64,000 nucleotides of DNA, from the NCBI GenBank assembly GCA_022579005.1, contig MU401516.1:121077-185076 (forward strand), in the 5' to 3' direction. This document shows, piece after piece, positions 60,830 to 64,000 of the stretch; within the stretch, counting starts at the first letter, position 1; each line of letters starts with the position of its first letter. The stretch is from Poronia punctata (lineage: Eukaryota > Ascomycota > Sordariomycetes > Xylariales > Xylariaceae). The notes under the pieces were generated by a model, which was not told the DNA's origin, did no database searches, and saw only the letters and a list, made by a program, of their open reading frames with translations. The position numbers were made by a program, and so were the translations under genes.

Positions 60830-61332
60830 GTAAGCCGGCGCGATTCTTTTGCCTGCCACCCCGTCCTGTTTTCCCTTCGTCTTTCATGGATAGCTAGGCA
60901 CCCCCGGTCGGGTATTCCTACATTCCTGTCAGGGTCTCTTGCTACTTTATAGGCGATGAGCGACTAACTTGGGAATTGTAGTGTGTGCGCATAGTGCTAG
61001 ACCCTAGAGCGCAAACGGGCTGCCGGTGTATTCCAGGGACGTGGCATGGGTGACTCGTGTGCCTATCGCTTCCGCACATGTATTTGATGGTCCATGAATT
61101 TTCCCCTGGAAATATACAGGTCGCCGTCTGTGTTTATGACTCTCAGTCTGCTTATTTACCTAATACGCCTAAATATATGGATCCAAAACCACACCCAACA
61201 AACATCATACATGACGACCCGGCAAAACGGACCGGACAAGTTCAGAATTGTGTATGTAGAAAATGGCCACTAGGGACTTTCAGCGCTTTGTCTGCTTTTA
61301 CATTGAGCTCGATAAAACGATTGCGTCCCGGT
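60830..61332. other. Convergent intergenic spacer
   Basis: Between the 3' ends of RIB5 and MUS81. A plus-strand frame from 61057 runs into MUS81 antisense and is rejected. Nothing else seen. Confidence 0.45.
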
Positions 61333-63117
61333 TCAAACGCCGCCCCATATCTCTGCAATTTTCTGGCTCAGGGGTCTAGCAATCCTCTTCCTCCCGACGA
61401 GATCTCCCATTTGCGCGTGTATCAAGTCTTGTTTCTTCTTTTTCCCCTGTTCCCCAGGACCACATCGCTCATACGCCCTGACAAACTCATACGGGGTTTT
61501 CCATCTCTTCTGGATCTCAATCGCCTTTTCACCCGTCACCTGTTTCGTACACATGAGCATCTTTAGATATACGTCGCGTAATGTCATCATGTCCGACTTG
61601 GATACGATGGAAGCGAATGCTGGGTAGCTGATGTAATGTCCCATGGTAGGTTTCTTTTGCCGGAGATGTTCGAGGAGAGGGATGAAGTTCTTGGCTGTGA
61701 GCACTTCTGTTGGGATGACAAACAGAGGTTTTGACTCGTATCGCGTTTTTAGCAACAGCGTCATTCGGGCTAGGTACCGGATCGTGTCGTCTATCTTCTG
61801 CGTCTTCTTGACAAAGTACCCATTCACCACCTGCGTAGATGCAATGGCCGATTGAACGGCTTCTTCGTACTTTTGAAAACTCATCGAGTCCATCGACATC
61901 TCCTCGACAATGTAGATGACATTCTGGACCCCGGATCTCTTCAGCCGAAACTTTTGCTCGTGGAATCGGCCATCCTTGATGCTCCCGATCAAGTCGTCCA
62001 ATCGCTTTCTCTCGACGATCCAATCTAGTACCACCTCGTCGCCTTCGGAGCCAGTGCGAGGGAGAAAGTTGGGGTCATGGCACTTAGCAACCCATAAAGC
62101 ATCGCCAAGTTCGAGGGCCCGCATGATCGGCTTCACTCCTTTCTTGGTAAGTTCTTCTTGCATATAGTCACGATCAGTCCTGGCCCGCACTTCGCGCACA
62201 TCCAGCACGAGGTGCACTGTGAATGTGCCAGGGGCAAGTCGTATGGGCCTAAAGTTGGGTAATCCCGAGCTGTCCGACATTGAGTCTCCGTCCGCGACCA
62301 CGTTTGAATAGCATGACTGTGGGGGTGCCGGCGGTGGGGGGCCAGGAAGAGGCTCGTCCTCTTCGATTTCGACAGGAAAGGCCGTAGCAGAAGCGATCTC
62401 ACGTTGGACATCGCGGTTTTCTTCTCCTGGTTGTCTTCTTTGCTGAACCGACAATTCAGCGGAGGAAAGATCGGCAGTCGCTTGTATACGCCGTGCTACT
62501 TCCCATCCTTCGTCGGACAAAGAATACCTCCTCGATGGACGGCCCCGTTCATACACTAAATCTTTCTCTACTAGTGTCTTCATGGAGTTCCAGGCTGTGT
62601 AGAACTTCGTAGGGTCACTTGGAGCGGTGAAAGAAGCATCGCAGTGGGGTTGGGCTACCTCAATAAGCCGGGCCTTCGTCATACCAACGGGCGCATCCTC
62701 TTCCAATGTAGCAAGGCCGAGAATTAGAGCGTATGCACCAGAGCGAAGTGTAGGAACGTAAGGCTTCCGAGCCCGAGGTTTTTTGGCCGGTCTTGGTTGC
62801 AAGTCGTCATCGTCGTTCTCCTCATTTAGACCCGGGATACGCCACTGCCTCGGCCGCTTGGGCATTGGGAGCCCATTCTCTTGGCAATGCTTCTGCAGTT
62901 TGTCGGTTAAGCGATCACATAGCTTAGGGCCGAACCCTTTCAGCTGCTGTAACTGAGATGGGTGGTTGAACGTGATGGGGCAGGCCTTGAGAGCGTTGTA
63001 CGCATTCTTGTAAGTCGTTATGCCCTTAGAATTGCGTTCTCGGGCTAGGTCTACCCACTCCTTGACCCATCCCAAAAGAAGCGGGTTGGCGCACGCCTCT
63101 TGACCAGCCGACGCCAT
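61333..63117 (-). CDS. MUS81: Structure-specific endonuclease subunit MUS81
   Basis: Catalytic subunit of the MUS81-EME1 (MMS4) nuclease that cuts replication forks, nicked Holliday junctions and 3' flaps. A single exon gives 594 aa. An N-terminal helix-hairpin-helix (about residues 30-75: YKNAYNALKAC, LKGFGPKLCDRL) is followed by a basic linker and a winged-helix domain (about 120-205: YALILGLATLEE, RRYSLSDEGWEVA). A Pro-rich spacer precedes the XPF/ERCC4 nuclease domain from about residue 300, with LDVRE (Asp 306), ELGDALW (Asp 339) and the catalytic ERKRLDDL (369-376). A C-terminal (HhH)2-type tail follows. All nuclease acidic residues are intact. The gene's start has several in-frame upstream stops and no better ATG. 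Its EME1 partner is not in the window. Confidence 0.95.
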   Translation of the reverse strand: MASAGQEACANPLLLGWVKEWVDLARERNSKGITTYKNAYNALKACPITFNHPSQLQQLKGFGPKLCDRLTDKLQKHCQENGLPMPKRPRQWRIPGLNEENDDDDLQPRPAKKPRARKPYVPTLRSGAYALILGLATLEEDAPVGMTKARLIEVAQPHCDASFTAPSDPTKFYTAWNSMKTLVEKDLVYERGRPSRRYSLSDEGWEVARRIQATADLSSAELSVQQRRQPGEENRDVQREIASATAFPVEIEEDEPLPGPPPPAPPQSCYSNVVADGDSMSDSSGLPNFRPIRLAPGTFTVHLVLDVREVRARTDRDYMQEELTKKGVKPIMRALELGDALWVAKCHDPNFLPRTGSEGDEVVLDWIVERKRLDDLIGSIKDGRFHEQKFRLKRSGVQNVIYIVEEMSMDSMSFQKYEEAVQSAIASTQVVNGYFVKKTQKIDDTIRYLARMTLLLKTRYESKPLFVIPTEVLTAKNFIPLLEHLRQKKPTMGHYISYPAFASIVSKSDMMTLRDVYLKMLMCTKQVTGEKAIEIQKRWKTPYEFVRAYERCGPGEQGKKKKQDLIHAQMGDLVGRKRIARPLSQKIAEIWGGV

Positions 63118-64000
63118 TCAAGGTTGTCGGACCAAGGTAATACTGAAGCGACGCACTGAAAAGAATGCTGGAGAAAAAAAGAACGAATAAGGGAAGCTAG
63201 GTTAGGCTAGCAGGTGAGTATTTATCAAACAGGTTCGTCTCTATATTTTATTGTAGGGAGCTCTCATTAGAGGTTAATGACGAAGACGCGTGAGAATGAC
63301 GCGACAAAGGCACCATTTGGTTGCAACAGAACACCTTTGTGCCACCAGATCACGTGCATTACCTATTATATACTTTATTTAACTAATGGCACAAAATAGG
63401 CCTATAAACAACCTTTGCAAACTAGTACTTACCTATTGTTAGATCTAATAGGTTATGAGATGATAGGAATTAATGTAATGCCTATATAGTAGAAGTTATA
63501 CGGCTGCAGTAGGGACTACTATAGAGGAAAAAAGTTTTTTTATAAGGGGTCTTTTTTTACTTATTTAGTATGTGCAAATTTTGCAAAGAAAAGAAGTTTT
63601 ACTTTTTTATACGTATATTAATTAATATATATAATTTAGCTATTTATACTAGTTTTAATAATTAAAAGTTTTATACTACTTATTATTATTATTAAAGCTT
63701 AATAGTATAGCAACTTAGTAATAATAGTATTAGCTAATAAAATTAAACTATTTTGCTTAAAGGAATTTTATTACTAAAATAAGGAATTTAAAACAAAAGC
63801 TTTAGCTTTATAGCTATAGTAATATATTAACTTAAAAAATAAAAAACCTTAGCTTAAATAACTTAAACTTATTAATATTATTAAACTTAATAAAAAGCTT
63901 ATTATTTTTGCTACTAAAAAAACTAGATCTAGGTTTTATATAGCTAAAAATACTTTTACTTTAAATAAAAATAAATAAGTTAATATTAAAAATCTTTTAA
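63118..64000. other. MUS81 upstream region grading into an AT-rich, RIP-like block at the window edge
   Basis: From about 63350 the DNA becomes AT-rich and from about 63590 it is almost entirely A/T plus AGCT words, resembling the interior of the LTR element and TIR element. It is probably the left part of another RIP-mutated repeat running off the window. No terminus could be fixed and no frame is coding. Confidence 0.5.

Overview
This window looks like a chromosome segment from a filamentous ascomycete (Pezizomycotina, most likely Sordariomycetes). The evidence is the gene set (fibroin-3-related Cys-rich membrane protein, RCR-type membrane protein, secreted tyrosinase, MEP ammonium transporter), short introns of about 50-150 nt with GTAAGT/GTATGT donors and CTAAC/CTGAC-like branch points, and transposons mutated only by C:G to T:A transitions, which is the mark of repeat-induced point mutation (RIP). 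I see no operons, CRISPR arrays or prokaryotic features.

Layout from left to right: the 3' part of the 26S proteasome ATPase RPT1 (+); a Cys-rich zinc-binding-like protein (-); the U2 snRNP branch-site protein p14/SF3B14 (+, 5 exons); a STIMATE-type multipass membrane protein (+); a gene-poor 3.3 kb; a fibroin-3-related Cys-rich membrane protein (+); an unknown coiled-coil protein (-); an RCR-family membrane protein (-); ARL8 small GTPase (-, 4 exons); RNA polymerase I subunit RPA135 (+); a secreted tyrosinase (+); an RRM-like fungal orphan protein (+); an AmtB/MEP ammonium transporter (+); a 1.1 kb TA-flanked terminal-inverted-repeat element; a family X DNA polymerase with BRCT (+); GMP synthase GUA1 (-, 18 exons) whose last intron carries a long homopolymer and an assembly gap; a secreted PhoD-like phosphatase (+, 10 exons); a 6.2 kb heavily RIP-mutated LTR retrotransposon with two 241-bp LTRs; arginine methyltransferase PRMT1/HMT1 (+); riboflavin synthase RIB5 (+); the MUS81 nuclease subunit (-); and a second AT-rich block running off the right edge.

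The genes are mostly unrelated housekeeping functions (protein turnover, splicing, rDNA transcription, purine and flavin synthesis, DNA repair, lysosome/vacuole traffic) separated by long gene-poor spacers filled with short dispersed TACCTAGG/TACTCGTA-type motifs. No biosynthetic cluster or defence system is visible. The most distinctive items are the two RIP-affected mobile elements whose boundaries can be fixed to the base, and the GUA1 terminal-intron artefact, where a degraded G-biased duplicate of the last large exon sits on the far side of the sequence gap. All exon models were made by eye from splice signals, frame and family conservation.
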